From Bradyrhizobium sp. cir1 (GTDB taxonomy: Bacteria > Pseudomonadota > Alphaproteobacteria > Rhizobiales > Xanthobacteraceae): a stretch of 64,000 nt of DNA. A program made the translations under genes and the position numbers. Shown in pieces: positions 53,740 to 62,649 of the stretch. Numbering within the stretch: position 1 is the stretch's first letter; the number at the start of each line of letters is the position of its first letter. Location: contig NZ_JACIHE010000003.1 of NCBI RefSeq assembly GCF_014198245.1, positions 1-64,000 on the forward strand. The letters are read 5' to 3'. The notes beneath the pieces were generated by a model. It did no database searches. It was not told where the DNA came from and worked only from the letters and a program-made list of their open reading frames with translations.

Positions 53740-54199
53740 CGCAAATATCCCGTTTTGGAACGACGTCCGTCGAGGATTAAGGACGTCTCGCCACATCGAA
53801 GGTTTAGTGTTCCGAGCCTGTGTCAGGTTCAACGCGCCAGGACCAGAGATGGTGGTTCACCGGGCGCCGGCGAGGGGCTGGACCCAAGCGATTGGCCGTG
53901 TTTCGGCGCGTTTCCGGCCGAAAGGGCGGGGCGGAGAGATGCAGCACTGCAACAGCCGTGCAGTAAAATGCGCCCTGCCTGAATTATGACGTAGTATCAA
54001 CCCCTTACATCTGCCAATGAAGGCGCAGGGAAGCCCTGATTTGGTGGGTGTGGCGCCAATTTGGCCGCATTTACCAGTGCTTGTGCCTTCTCTGAGGCCG
54101 CTACCCCGCGGCGACTTGCCATCAGAACAATCCGTTCCGGTCGTCCGCCCAGTGCTGTCCGGGATCGGTGCGATTCTGCCGTCAGAATGAAGGAATACA
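53740..54199. other. 460 bp intergenic region between divergent genes
   Basis: It separates two divergent secreted-protein genes and must contain both promoters. AT-rich patches occur near 53985-54005 (AATTATGACGTAGTATCAA) and 54180-54199. No open frame here has convincing composition, and no repeat copy is present. Confidence 0.45.
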
Positions 54200-54433
54200 A
54201 TGCGTAAGCTTCTCGTCGCTCTCACCCTGCTGTCGGCATCCCTTTCGACGGCGGCATTCGCTCAGGCAGGGCGCGGCACGGACGCCGAGCAGAAGGCCTG
54301 CACGCGCGATGTGCAGAAGTTCTGCCGTCCGGTCATCGACCAGGGCGATTTCACTATCCTGGCCTGCCTGAAGGAGAACCGGGCCAAGATCTCCCAGGGC
54401 TGCGACCAGGTCCTGAAGAACCACAACCAGTAA
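54200..54433 (+). CDS. secreted cysteine-rich repeat (GLG1-type) small protein
   Basis: A 77-residue protein: Sec leader 1-22 (LLVALTLLSASLSTAAFAQ), then a single ~50-residue unit with four cysteines (CTRDVQKFCRPVID and ACLKENRAKISQGC) and the conserved LKENRAKISQGC that marks the 'cysteine-rich repeat' (GLG1) family. The spacing C-x7-C...C-x11-C suggests two disulfides. Function in bacteria is unknown. A strong terminator follows at 54454-54477. Confidence 0.85.
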   Translation: MRKLLVALTLLSASLSTAAFAQAGRGTDAEQKACTRDVQKFCRPVIDQGDFTILACLKENRAKISQGCDQVLKNHNQ

Positions 54434-54453
54434 GCTCGGCCATTGGCCCACCC

Positions 54454-54477
54454 AAGGCGGCCCCGGGGCCGCCTTTT
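54454..54477 (+). terminator. rho-independent terminator
   Basis: AAGGCGGCCCC and GGGGCCGCCTT are exact complements placed back to back, followed by TTC. The perfect GC-rich stem 21 bases after the stop of the cysteine-rich gene ends its transcript and insulates the hpnC operon. Confidence 0.85.
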
Positions 54478-54617
54478 CGGGCCAGATCCGCAAAGGGCGG
54501 CCATCGACAGACAGGATTGGTTTTGCGGCCGTATTCCCCTATATGGGGGCCGCGGCGGCATGAGCCCGTGCGAGCGAAAAAGCCCTTCCTGTCCAAACGA
54601 TTGTTAACCAGCCCTCG

Positions 54618-55502
54618 ATGACCTCAGCGAGCGAATTGCGATCCGGCAAGGGTGACCGCGACGAGAATTTTCCCGTCGCGTCCTGGATCATTCATCCGCG
54701 TCATCGCGCCCTGATCCTGGCCTATTACAATTTCGTCCGCACCGCCGACGACATCGCCGACCACGCCACGCTGCCGCCCGACCGGAAGCTCGCTTATCTC
54801 GACCTGCTCGAGGCGGAACTGCTCGGCAAGGGCGACACCCAGGCCGAGGCCGTCACGCTGCGCCGTGCGCTGGCCGAGCGCGGCATGGCGCCGCGCCACG
54901 CGCTCGACGTGCTCATCGCGTTCCGCATGGACGTGACCAAGCTGCGCTACGAGACCTGGGACGAGGTGATCCACTATTGCCGCTATTCGGCGATGCCGGT
55001 CGGACGCTTCATGCTCGACGTCCATGGCGAGAGTACCTCAACCTGGACCGCATCGGATGCGCTCTGCGCAGGGCTGCAGATCAACAATCACCTGCAGGAT
55101 TGCGGCAAGGATTTCCGCGAGCTCAACCGCGTCTACCTGCCGCGCGATGCGCTGGCAGCACACGGTGCCTCGGTCGAGCAGCTCGGGCTCGCGCAGTCGC
55201 CGCCGGCGATGCTGGCCTGCCTGCAGTCGCTCGCCGCGCGCAACGAAGCGCTGCTCGACCAGGGCAGGTCGTTGAGCGCAGAGATCCGGGATTTCCGCCT
55301 CGGCGTCGACGTCTCCGTCATCCAGGCCTATGCCGACCGCATCGTGCGCCTGCTCAAGGTGCGCGATCCCTTGCGCGAGCGCGTGCACCTGAACAAGTTC
55401 GAGCTTCTCACCTTCAGCCTCGCCGGAATCATCGGCGAAGTCGGCCGCCGCGCGATCGGACGCAAGGCCATATCCAGACCGGGGACTGCCCATGACGCTT
55501 GA
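54618..55502 (+). CDS. hpnC: squalene biosynthesis protein HpnC (hydroxysqualene synthase)
   Basis: A 294-residue trans-isoprenyl diphosphate synthase-fold enzyme. Both Asp-rich motifs are present: VRTADDIADH near residue 41 and NNHLQDCGKDF near 155, with YCRYSAMPVGRF near 117. In the three-step hopanoid route HpnD makes presqualene diphosphate, HpnC converts it to hydroxysqualene and HpnE reduces that to squalene. The N-terminal GDRDENFPVASW is characteristic of HpnC. It is the first gene of the operon and overlaps hpnD by 11 bp. Confidence 0.95.
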   Translation: MTSASELRSGKGDRDENFPVASWIIHPRHRALILAYYNFVRTADDIADHATLPPDRKLAYLDLLEAELLGKGDTQAEAVTLRRALAERGMAPRHALDVLIAFRMDVTKLRYETWDEVIHYCRYSAMPVGRFMLDVHGESTSTWTASDALCAGLQINNHLQDCGKDFRELNRVYLPRDALAAHGASVEQLGLAQSPPAMLACLQSLAARNEALLDQGRSLSAEIRDFRLGVDVSVIQAYADRIVRLLKVRDPLRERVHLNKFELLTFSLAGIIGEVGRRAIGRKAISRPGTAHDA

Positions 55503-56331
55503 GGCGACCACGCCCGGCGCCAGTTATGGCTCGACCGCATCCGGCAGCTCGTTCTATGCCGCGATGCGCATCCTGCCGCACGACCAGCGCGAAGCGATGT
55601 TCCAGATCTACAGCTTCTGCCGTCAGGTCGACGACATCGCCGATTCCGACGGCCCGCGCGACGAGCGGCTTGCCGCCCTCCAGCAATGGCGCAACGACAT
55701 CGACGCGCTCTACCAGGGCAATCCGCCGCCGCGGCTGAAGGACTACGTCGCCTCGGTGAAGACCTTCGGGCTCAAGCGCGAGGATTTCCTGGCCATCGTC
55801 GACGGCATGGAGATGGACGTGCCGCAGGACATCCGCGCGCCCGACATGGCGACGCTCGATCTCTATTGCGATCGCGTCGCCAGCGCCGTGGGGCGGCTGT
55901 CGGTGCGGGTGTTCGGCATGCCTGAGGAAGACGGCATCCTGCTCGCCCACCATCTTGGCCGCGCGCTTCAGCTCACCAACATCCTGCGCGACATCGACGA
56001 GGATGCCGGCCTCGGCCGGCTCTATCTGCCGCGCGAGGCGCTGCTGCATGCCGGCATCACCTCCAATGATCCGAACCGCGTGATCGCCGAGCGCGCGCTG
56101 CCGAAGGTCTGCCTGCCGCTGGCGCAGCGCGCCAAGGTGCATTTCGAGAAGTCGGACGAGATCATGAACCGCAACAAGCGCCGCGCCGTGCGCGCACCGC
56201 GGATCATGTCGAAATACTATCATTCCATTCTGGACCTCCTGATCGCGCGCGGTTTCAACGCGCCGCGCGAGCCGGTGCGTGTGTCGAAGATCACACGTAT
56301 CCTGATCCTGCTCCGTTACGCTCTCATCTGA
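55492..56331 (+). CDS. hpnD: presqualene diphosphate synthase HpnD
   Basis: A 279-residue squalene/phytoene synthase-fold enzyme that condenses two farnesyl diphosphates to presqualene diphosphate. SSFYAAMRILPHDQREAMF near residue 18, the first Asp motif FCRQVDDIADSDGP near 43 and the second LTNILRDIDEDAGLGRLYLP near 163 are all intact. It overlaps hpnC by 11 bp and hpnE by one base (TGATG), so translation of the three genes is coupled. Confidence 0.95.
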   Translation: MTLEATTPGASYGSTASGSSFYAAMRILPHDQREAMFQIYSFCRQVDDIADSDGPRDERLAALQQWRNDIDALYQGNPPPRLKDYVASVKTFGLKREDFLAIVDGMEMDVPQDIRAPDMATLDLYCDRVASAVGRLSVRVFGMPEEDGILLAHHLGRALQLTNILRDIDEDAGLGRLYLPREALLHAGITSNDPNRVIAERALPKVCLPLAQRAKVHFEKSDEIMNRNKRRAVRAPRIMSKYYHSILDLLIARGFNAPREPVRVSKITRILILLRYALI

Positions 56332-57599
56332 TGCAAAACACAGCTCACATCATCGGCGCTGGAATTTCCGGCCTCTCCGCCGCCGTGCGGCTCGCCAATG
56401 CCGGCTTCAAGGTCGCCGTGCACGAGGCGACGCACCAGGCCGGCGGCCGCTGCCGGTCCTATTTCGACGGTGCCACCAACCTCACCATCGACAACGGCAA
56501 TCATCTGCTGCTGTCGGGCAACAGCCACGCGCGCGCCTATGCGCGATCGATCGGTACAGAGGCGGGCCTCGTCGGCCCTGACAGCGCGCAATTTCCGTTC
56601 GTCGACATCAAGACCGGGCAGCGCTGGCAGATCGATCTCGGCGATGGCCGATGGCCGACCTGGGTGCTCGACGAAGGCCGCCGCGTGCCCGACACCGGCC
56701 TCACTGACTATCTCAAGCTGGCGCCGCTGATCTGGGCGTCGGAGGAGACGCTGGTCGGCAAGTCCATTCCGACCGAAGGCATCCTCTATCAGCGCCTGGT
56801 GCAGCCGCTGCTGCTGGCGGCGCTCAACGTCGATCCGCCCGAGGGCTCGGCCGGGCTCGCCGGCGCGATCGTGCGCGAGACGCTGCTTGCGGGCGGGCAG
56901 GCCTGCCGTCCACTGATCGCGCGCGACGGCCTCAGCGCGGTTCTCATCGAGCCGGCGGTGAAGTTCTTGCAGGAGCGTGGCCACACCGTTCAGCTCGGTC
57001 ATGAGCTGCGTTCGTTCGCAAGCGCCGACGGCAAGGTGACCGCGCTGAATTTCGGCGGCGAGGACGTCATCCAGCTCGGTGCGGGTGACATGATCGTGAT
57101 GGCGGTGCCGCCGCGCGCGGCAGCTAACCTGCTGCCGGGCCTGAAGACACCGACCGAATTCCGCGCCATCGTGAACGCGCATTTCCGCTTTGAGCCGCCG
57201 CCGGGCTCGGCGCCGATTCTCGGCGTGATCGGCGGCGTCGTGGAATGGCTGTTCGCGTTCCCGAACCGGCTCTCGGTGACCATCAGCAACGGCGACCGTC
57301 TCGTCGACATGCCGCGCGAAGAGCTCGCGCAGGCGATCTGGAATGATGTCTGCAAGGCGGGCGGTGTCTCCGGAGAGCTGCCTCCTCCATTGCCTCCTTG
57401 GCAGATCGTGCGCGAGCGCCGTGCCACATTTGCGGCGACGCCTGCGCAGAACGCCCTGCGCCCGGGGCCGGTCACCGCGCTGAAAAACCTGTTCCTCGCC
57501 GGCGACTGGACTGCTACGGGATTGCCTGCAACCATTGAGGGATCGGTCCGGTCGGGCGATCGCGCCGCCGATCTGGTTCTGGCCGCCAAGGGATCTTGA
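56331..57599 (+). CDS. hpnE: hydroxysqualene dehydroxylase HpnE
   Basis: A 422-residue FAD-dependent amine-oxidase-type protein: dinucleotide motif IIGAGISGLSAAVRLANAGF near residue 7, GGRCRSYF near 38, NGNHLLLSG near 54, and a C-terminal FAD segment LFLAGDWTATGLPATIEGSV near 385. It reduces hydroxysqualene to squalene in the hopanoid pathway. Length and motifs match HpnE. Its start shares one base with the hpnD stop. Confidence 0.94.
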   Translation: MQNTAHIIGAGISGLSAAVRLANAGFKVAVHEATHQAGGRCRSYFDGATNLTIDNGNHLLLSGNSHARAYARSIGTEAGLVGPDSAQFPFVDIKTGQRWQIDLGDGRWPTWVLDEGRRVPDTGLTDYLKLAPLIWASEETLVGKSIPTEGILYQRLVQPLLLAALNVDPPEGSAGLAGAIVRETLLAGGQACRPLIARDGLSAVLIEPAVKFLQERGHTVQLGHELRSFASADGKVTALNFGGEDVIQLGAGDMIVMAVPPRAAANLLPGLKTPTEFRAIVNAHFRFEPPPGSAPILGVIGGVVEWLFAFPNRLSVTISNGDRLVDMPREELAQAIWNDVCKAGGVSGELPPPLPPWQIVRERRATFAATPAQNALRPGPVTALKNLFLAGDWTATGLPATIEGSVRSGDRAADLVLAAKGS

Positions 57600-57678
57600 A
57601 ACAAGGGATCCTGACAAGCGGCCCTGACGGGCAAATGTCCCGGTCAATTTCAATCGACTATCGGAGCAATCGAGCGAC

Positions 57679-59646
57679 ATGGATTCCGTGAACGCGACCA
57701 GCCGCGAGACCCTGGAATCGAAAGTGCTGGAATCGAGCATTGCATCGGCGACGCAAGGCGTGCTCGGCTTCCAGCAAGCCGACGGCCATTGGGTCTTCGA
57801 GCTCGAGGCCGACTGCACGATTCCGGCCGAGTACATCCTGCTGCGCCACTATCTCGCCGAGCCGGTCGACACCGTGCTCGAGGCCAAGATCGCCAATTAT
57901 CTTCGCCGCGTCCAGGGCGCCCATGGCGGCTGGCCGTTGGTGCATGAAGGCGAGTTCGACATGAGCGCCAGCGTGAAGGCCTACTTCGCGCTGAAGATGA
58001 TCGGCGATTCCACAGACAGCCCGCACATGGTGCGGGCGCGCGAGGCGATCCATGCGCGCGGCGGCGCGATCAACAGCAACGTCTTCACCCGCTTCCTGCT
58101 CGCAACCTTCGGCGTCGTGACCTGGCGCGCGGTGCCGGTGCTGCCGATCGAGATCGTGCTGCTGCCGTTCTGGTCGCCGTTCCATCTCAACAAGATCTCC
58201 TACTGGGCGCGCACCACCATGGTGCCACTGATGGTGATCGCCGCGCTGAAGCCGCGCGCGAGGAATCCGAAGGGCGTCGGCATCGACGAATTGTTCCTGC
58301 AGGATCCGCGTTCGATCGGCATGACCGCGAAGGCACCGCATCAGAGCATGGCCTGGTTCATGCTGTTTCGTTCGCTCGATGCGATCCTGCGCGTGATCGA
58401 GCCGCTGTTTCCGAAGAGCCTGCGCAAGCGCGCGATCGACGCCGCGCTCGCCTTCACCGAGGAGCGGCTCAACGGCGAGGACGGCATGGGCGCGATCTAT
58501 CCGCCGATGGCCAACATCGTCATGATGTACGACGCGCTCGGCAAGGACGAGAATTATCCGCCGCGCGCGATCACGCGCCGGGGCATCGACAAGCTGCTCG
58601 TGATCGGCGACGACGAAGCCTATTGCCAGCCCTGCGTCTCGCCGGTGTGGGATACGACGCTGACCGCGCACGCGCTGCTGGAAGCCGGTGGCGACAAGGC
58701 GGTGCCGGCGGCGAAGCAGGGGCTCGACTGGCTGATCCCGAGGCAGGAGCTCGAGGTGAAGGGCGACTGGGCGGCGAAGCGCCCCGACGTGCGCCCGGGC
58801 GGCTGGGCCTTCCAGTACAACAACGCCCATTACCCCGATCTCGACGATACCGCTGTGGTGGTGATGTCGATGGACCGCATGCGCCGGGAGCACGGCGCGA
58901 CCGGCTATGATGCCGCGATCGCCCGCGGCCGGGAGTGGATCGAGGGCATGCAGAGCGACGACGGCGGCTGGGCCGCCTTCGACGTCAACAACCTCGAATA
59001 TTACCTCAACAACATCCCGTTCTCGGACCATGGCGCGCTGCTCGATCCGCCGACCGAGGACGTCACCGCGCGCTGCATCTCGATGCTGGCCCAGCTCGGC
59101 GAGACCGAGAAGAGCAGCAAGCACGTCGCCGACGGCGTCGCCTACCTCAGGAAGACCCAGCACCCGGAGGGGTCCTGGTACGGCCGCTGGGGCATGAACT
59201 TCATCTATGGAACCTGGTCGGTGCTCTGCGCCCTCAACATGGCCGGCGTCCGCCACGACGACCCCATGATCCGGAAGGCCGCCGCCTGGCTGGCCTCGAT
59301 CCAGAACGAGGACGGCGGCTGGGGCGAGGACGCCGTCAGCTACCGTCTGGACTACCGGGGCTGGGAGGCCGCCCCCTCGACCGCCTCGCAAACGGCATGG
59401 GCCTTGCTTGCCCTGATGGCGGCAGGCGAGGTTGATCACCCGGCCGTCGCCCGCGGGGTGGAGTACCTGATTGCAACACAGAACGAAAAAGGACTGTGGG
59501 ACGAGCGGCGGTACACCGCCACGGGCTTCCCCCGCGTGTTCTATCTACGGTATCATGGTTACCCGAAGTTCTTTCCGTTGTGGGCGTTGGCGCGGTATCG
59601 GAACTTGCGGAACACCAACAGCAGGGTGGTAGGGGTCGGAATGTGA
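57679..59646 (+). CDS. shc: squalene-hopene cyclase
   Basis: A 655-residue class II triterpene cyclase (HpnF) forming hopene and hopanol from squalene. The protonating DxDD motif is in YPDLDDTAVVV near residue 390. Several QW repeats are visible (QSDDGGWAAF near 430, GSWYGRWG near 500, QNEDGGWGED near 545). The length equals other alphaproteobacterial cyclases. It lies 79 bp after hpnE with CGGAG upstream of ATG 57679; the C-terminus overlaps hpnG by 4 bp. Confidence 0.97.
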   Translation: MDSVNATSRETLESKVLESSIASATQGVLGFQQADGHWVFELEADCTIPAEYILLRHYLAEPVDTVLEAKIANYLRRVQGAHGGWPLVHEGEFDMSASVKAYFALKMIGDSTDSPHMVRAREAIHARGGAINSNVFTRFLLATFGVVTWRAVPVLPIEIVLLPFWSPFHLNKISYWARTTMVPLMVIAALKPRARNPKGVGIDELFLQDPRSIGMTAKAPHQSMAWFMLFRSLDAILRVIEPLFPKSLRKRAIDAALAFTEERLNGEDGMGAIYPPMANIVMMYDALGKDENYPPRAITRRGIDKLLVIGDDEAYCQPCVSPVWDTTLTAHALLEAGGDKAVPAAKQGLDWLIPRQELEVKGDWAAKRPDVRPGGWAFQYNNAHYPDLDDTAVVVMSMDRMRREHGATGYDAAIARGREWIEGMQSDDGGWAAFDVNNLEYYLNNIPFSDHGALLDPPTEDVTARCISMLAQLGETEKSSKHVADGVAYLRKTQHPEGSWYGRWGMNFIYGTWSVLCALNMAGVRHDDPMIRKAAAWLASIQNEDGGWGEDAVSYRLDYRGWEAAPSTASQTAWALLALMAAGEVDHPAVARGVEYLIATQNEKGLWDERRYTATGFPRVFYLRYHGYPKFFPLWALARYRNLRNTNSRVVGVGM

Positions 59647-60392
59647 CTTTGGGGATGGGGGACTATGTTACCGCGGGTAATGCCATCGACCCGCGGCCGA
59701 TACTGATCGTGACCGGACTGGTGCAGGAGGCCCGCATTGCGGCCGGACCTGGCATGGCGGTCATCTGTTCATCCAGCAGCCCGACGCAGTTGCGGGCGCT
59801 GCTGACGGTGGTGGACCCCGAGACGATTCGCGGCGTGATCTCGTTCGGCGTGGCCGGCGGGCTCGACCCGACGTTGCGCTCCGGCGACGTCGTGCTGGCG
59901 ACCGAGGTGCTCTCCGGCGACACCCGCTGGGCCGCCGGCCTGTCACTCGGTGACGATCTGATCGAGCGCCTGACCTCGGGCCGCCGCCGCGTGGTGCGCG
60001 GCAGCCTCGCCGGCGCCGAGGAGGTGGTCACCAAGCGGTCCTGCAAGGCGGCGCTCCACTCCGAGACGGGCGCTGCCGCCGTCGACATGGAAAGCCACAT
60101 CGCCGCCGCCTACGCCGCCGAGGCCGGGCTGCCCTTCGCCGCGGTCCGTGTCATCAGCGATCCCGCCCATCGCGCGCTGCCCGCGCTCGCCCGCGCCGCG
60201 ATCAAGCCGAACGGCCAGATCGATCTCGCCGCCGTGCTGCGCGGCATCGTGCGCAATCCGGCAACGCTGCATGCGCTGGTCTCGACCGGCATCGACTTCA
60301 ACCGCGCCCTGCGGTCTTTGCGCGGCTGCCGCGACTATCTGATCGGGACGGAGCTGATCGAGAGCGAGGCGCTGGTTTCGAAGGCGGCCTGA
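59643..60392 (+). CDS. hpnG: hopanoid side-chain nucleosidase HpnG
   Basis: A 249-residue purine-nucleoside-phosphorylase-superfamily protein (MTA/SAH nucleosidase-like fold). PILIVTGLVQEARIAAGPG near residue 19, GVISFGVAGGLDPTLRSGDV near 67 and the substrate segment AAVDMESHIAAAYAAEAGLP near 142 identify HpnG, which removes adenine from adenosylhopane. Start: GTG 59643 (GTGA overlap with the shc stop) is favoured; ATG 59655 is possible. The usual substrate-maker hpnH is not in this window. A terminator follows at 60421-60447. Confidence 0.92.
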   Translation: MTLGMGDYVTAGNAIDPRPILIVTGLVQEARIAAGPGMAVICSSSSPTQLRALLTVVDPETIRGVISFGVAGGLDPTLRSGDVVLATEVLSGDTRWAAGLSLGDDLIERLTSGRRRVVRGSLAGAEEVVTKRSCKAALHSETGAAAVDMESHIAAAYAAEAGLPFAAVRVISDPAHRALPALARAAIKPNGQIDLAAVLRGIVRNPATLHALVSTGIDFNRALRSLRGCRDYLIGTELIESEALVSKAA

Positions 60393-60420
60393 GCGGTTCT
60401 TCGAACCGAGAATACGGAAA

Positions 60421-60447
60421 AGGCCCGGTCGCGCGACCGGGCCTTTT
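60421..60447 (+). terminator. rho-independent terminator of the hpnCDEFG operon
   Basis: AGGCCCGGTCGC and GCGACCGGGCCT are exact complements, followed by TTTTTG and preceded by AAA, so it can also work on the minus strand for the aminotransferase-like gene ending at 60509. It lies 28 bases after the hpnG stop. Confidence 0.92.
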
Positions 60448-60508
60448 TGTTTGGTGTCCGTAGTCCGGATGGACCGCGCTGTCGCGAAGCGTGCGCGTTG
60501 CGTTCCGC

Positions 60509-61837
60509 TCACAGCGCCGACATCGCCGCTTCGAGGATATCGAGGGCCTGGTCGAGTTCGGCGCGCGAGATCGTCAGTGGTGGGCATAGCGTGACCACGT
60601 TGCCGCCGCCGAGCTTGAAGCTGAGGCCTGCTTCCAGGCAGCGATACAACAGGCGCTCCGCGCGCGCGTTGGCTTCGGCCGCGTCGCGGCGGCCGATCTC
60701 GACGCCGAGATAGAGGCCTGCGCCGCGCACCTCGGAGATCACGGGGTATCGCTCTGCCATCGATCGCAGCCGTTCGAGCGCGTGCGCGCCGAGGAGACGC
60801 GCTGCGGCAAGCAGCCCTTCTTCCGCGATCACGTCGAGCGTAGCGAGGGCGGCAGCGCAGCCGACCGGGCTCTTCTCGTGTGTGTAGTGGCCGAGCGCTC
60901 CCTCGGGCACCACGTCGAGATCGGCCCGCGCCACGATGGTCGCCATCGGCATGATGCCGCCGCCCAGTCCCTTGCCGAGCACGAGAATGTCGGGTGCCGT
61001 TTCGACCTGCTCGCAGACAAACATGGTCCCGGTCCGGCCGAGACAACTCGGCACCTCGTCGAAGATCAGCAGCGCCCCGTGCCGGTCGCAGCTTGCGCGC
61101 ACGCGGGGCCAGAAGCCGGGCGGCGGCAGCTCGACCGTGGTCCAGCGCATCGGCTCGGCGATCACGGCCGCGACGTCGCCCTGCACCTCGAGGACATAAT
61201 CGATGTAATCGGCGAGGCGCTCATGCGCGCGGCCGTCCTGTCCAAAGAAGCGCGCGGCCAGTCCCGGCGGCGGCACGTGCTCTGTGCCCGGCAGCAGCGG
61301 ACCAGCGCCGCGCCGGAACAGGGCTTCGCCGCCGACCGACACGGCGTCGAGATTGGCGCCGTGGAAAGCATCCCACATCGACAGGGTCTTGTGTCGCCCC
61401 GTCGCATAGCGGGCGAGCTTTAGGGCCATGCCGATGGCAGCAGACCCGCTGGGTGCCAGCAGCACCTTCTCAAGTGAGCCTGGCGCCAGTTCGGCGAGGC
61501 GCCGGGCGAGGTCGATGGCGGACTTGTTGGTATAGCGGCGCGGGCAGAAGGGCAGAGTGTCGAGTTGCGACTTGATGGCCGCCACGACGCGAGGATGACC
61601 GTAGCCGACCTGATGCACGCTGTTGCCGTGGAAATCGAGGATGCGCCGTCCCTCGAGATCGACGATGTGGCTGCCTTCGGCGGCGGTGGCCACGTTCAGG
61701 CACGGCGTCGACAGCGACTGTCGCAGGAACCAGCGCTCATCCTCGTCGAGCCATTGCTGAGTCTGCGCGTCGAGATGGCGTTCCTGAAACGCCCGCCGCT
61801 CCTCAGACAGATTGACGTCGCCCTCGGCGGCACTCAC
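60509..61837 (-). CDS. pbfA: PbfA-like (R)-1-hydroxy-2-aminoethylphosphonate ammonia-lyase
   Basis: A 442-residue PLP enzyme of the class III aminotransferase fold. DFHGNSVHQVGYGHPRV near residue 60 and LDTLPFCPRRYTNKSA near 82 are features of the phospholyase subgroup that I recall for PbfA. The PLP Asp is in LLIFDEVPS near 245 and the Schiff-base Lys in VLGKGLGGGIMP near 280, with GHYTHEKSPVGCAAAL near 305. PbfA eliminates ammonia from hydroxylated aminoethylphosphonate to give phosphonoacetaldehyde, the PhnX substrate. The GTG start overlaps the phnX stop by 4 bp. An alternative name would be a generic class III aminotransferase or HpnO of the hopanoid pathway; the phnX coupling argues against HpnO. 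Confidence 0.8.
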   Translation of the reverse strand: MSAAEGDVNLSEERRAFQERHLDAQTQQWLDEDERWFLRQSLSTPCLNVATAAEGSHIVDLEGRRILDFHGNSVHQVGYGHPRVVAAIKSQLDTLPFCPRRYTNKSAIDLARRLAELAPGSLEKVLLAPSGSAAIGMALKLARYATGRHKTLSMWDAFHGANLDAVSVGGEALFRRGAGPLLPGTEHVPPPGLAARFFGQDGRAHERLADYIDYVLEVQGDVAAVIAEPMRWTTVELPPPGFWPRVRASCDRHGALLIFDEVPSCLGRTGTMFVCEQVETAPDILVLGKGLGGGIMPMATIVARADLDVVPEGALGHYTHEKSPVGCAAALATLDVIAEEGLLAAARLLGAHALERLRSMAERYPVISEVRGAGLYLGVEIGRRDAAEANARAERLLYRCLEAGLSFKLGGGNVVTLCPPLTISRAELDQALDILEAAMSAL

Positions 61838-62649
61838 GGCCGCTCTCCGCGGGCCAGCCTGCCCTCGATCGCGGCGATCACCGGGATGATGTCGGCGACG
61901 CCGTCGATCACGTAATGGGCGCCGGCGCCAGTCAGCCGCTCGATCGCGGCCGCGCGCCGCTCGGCGAAGGCTTTCGGCGGCAACGCTGCCGTGTTGGCGA
62001 GCGACAACCCGAACACGTTGCCGGTGACGGCAACGCCGACGGTCCAGCAGCCGCCGTTGAGGCCTTCCTTGATCCCGACCTCGGTGTCGTCGACCTTGAC
62101 GCAGCTCCAGGCCGGCCAGACGGCGAGATCCAGGAAAGTCTTGTAGAGCATGAACGGCGTGGGCCGGCCGTCGGGCGTGTCGCCGGTGCAAACGATGCTG
62201 TCGGGCGCATAGCCTTGCGCGGCCGCGACCGGAATGACTTCGGCCATGATCTCGCGCGTGTAACCGGTACTGGAGCCGATCTTCAGGCCGCGGCGCCGCA
62301 AGCCGGCGACAGCCTCAGCCACGCCCGGGATCACGTCGGCGTAGCGGGCGGCGACCTCGACATTCATCGGGACGAACACCGCGTAGAGCGCATCAATGTC
62401 CGCTTCGGTCGGCTCATGCCCATGCTTGTCGCGCCATGCGGCGGCGATCCGCGGCAGGCGCAGGAGGGCGGCGATGTGCGGTCGCTTGGCCATGCCCATG
62501 GGGCCGCGCGCCTCGTCGACGGTGATCGTCACGCCGAAGCGCGCGAACGCCTCGACGAACACGCCCATCGGCGCCAGCGAGCCGTGGTCTACCGTCGTGC
62601 CGGCCCAGTCGAACACCACGGCCTGGACGTGCTCGAATCTATCGCTCAT
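61834..62649 (-). CDS. phnX: phosphonoacetaldehyde hydrolase
   Basis: A 271-residue HAD-superfamily enzyme cleaving phosphonoacetaldehyde to acetaldehyde and phosphate. The nucleophile Asp is in VVFDWAGTTVD near residue 14, the Schiff-base Lys in PMGMAKRPHI near 55, HAD motif II in GSSTGYTREIM near 129, and the distal acidic pair in VKVDDTEVGIKEG near 190. Length and motifs are those of PhnX. It overlaps both neighbours by 4 bp (ATGA and GTGA) in one minus-strand operon. Confidence 0.95.
   Translation of the reverse strand: MSDRFEHVQAVVFDWAGTTVDHGSLAPMGVFVEAFARFGVTITVDEARGPMGMAKRPHIAALLRLPRIAAAWRDKHGHEPTEADIDALYAVFVPMNVEVAARYADVIPGVAEAVAGLRRRGLKIGSSTGYTREIMAEVIPVAAAQGYAPDSIVCTGDTPDGRPTPFMLYKTFLDLAVWPAWSCVKVDDTEVGIKEGLNGGCWTVGVAVTGNVFGLSLANTAALPPKAFAERRAAAIERLTGAGAHYVIDGVADIIPVIAAIEGRLARGERP

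Noticed and set aside
60509..61837. HpnO (hopanoid aminotransferase) as identity of the class III PLP enzyme
   Set aside because: It is next to the hopanoid operon, but on the opposite strand, behind a terminator and translationally coupled to phnX, and it carries the FHGNSVHQVG and PFCPRRYTN motifs that I associate with the phosphonate lyase.
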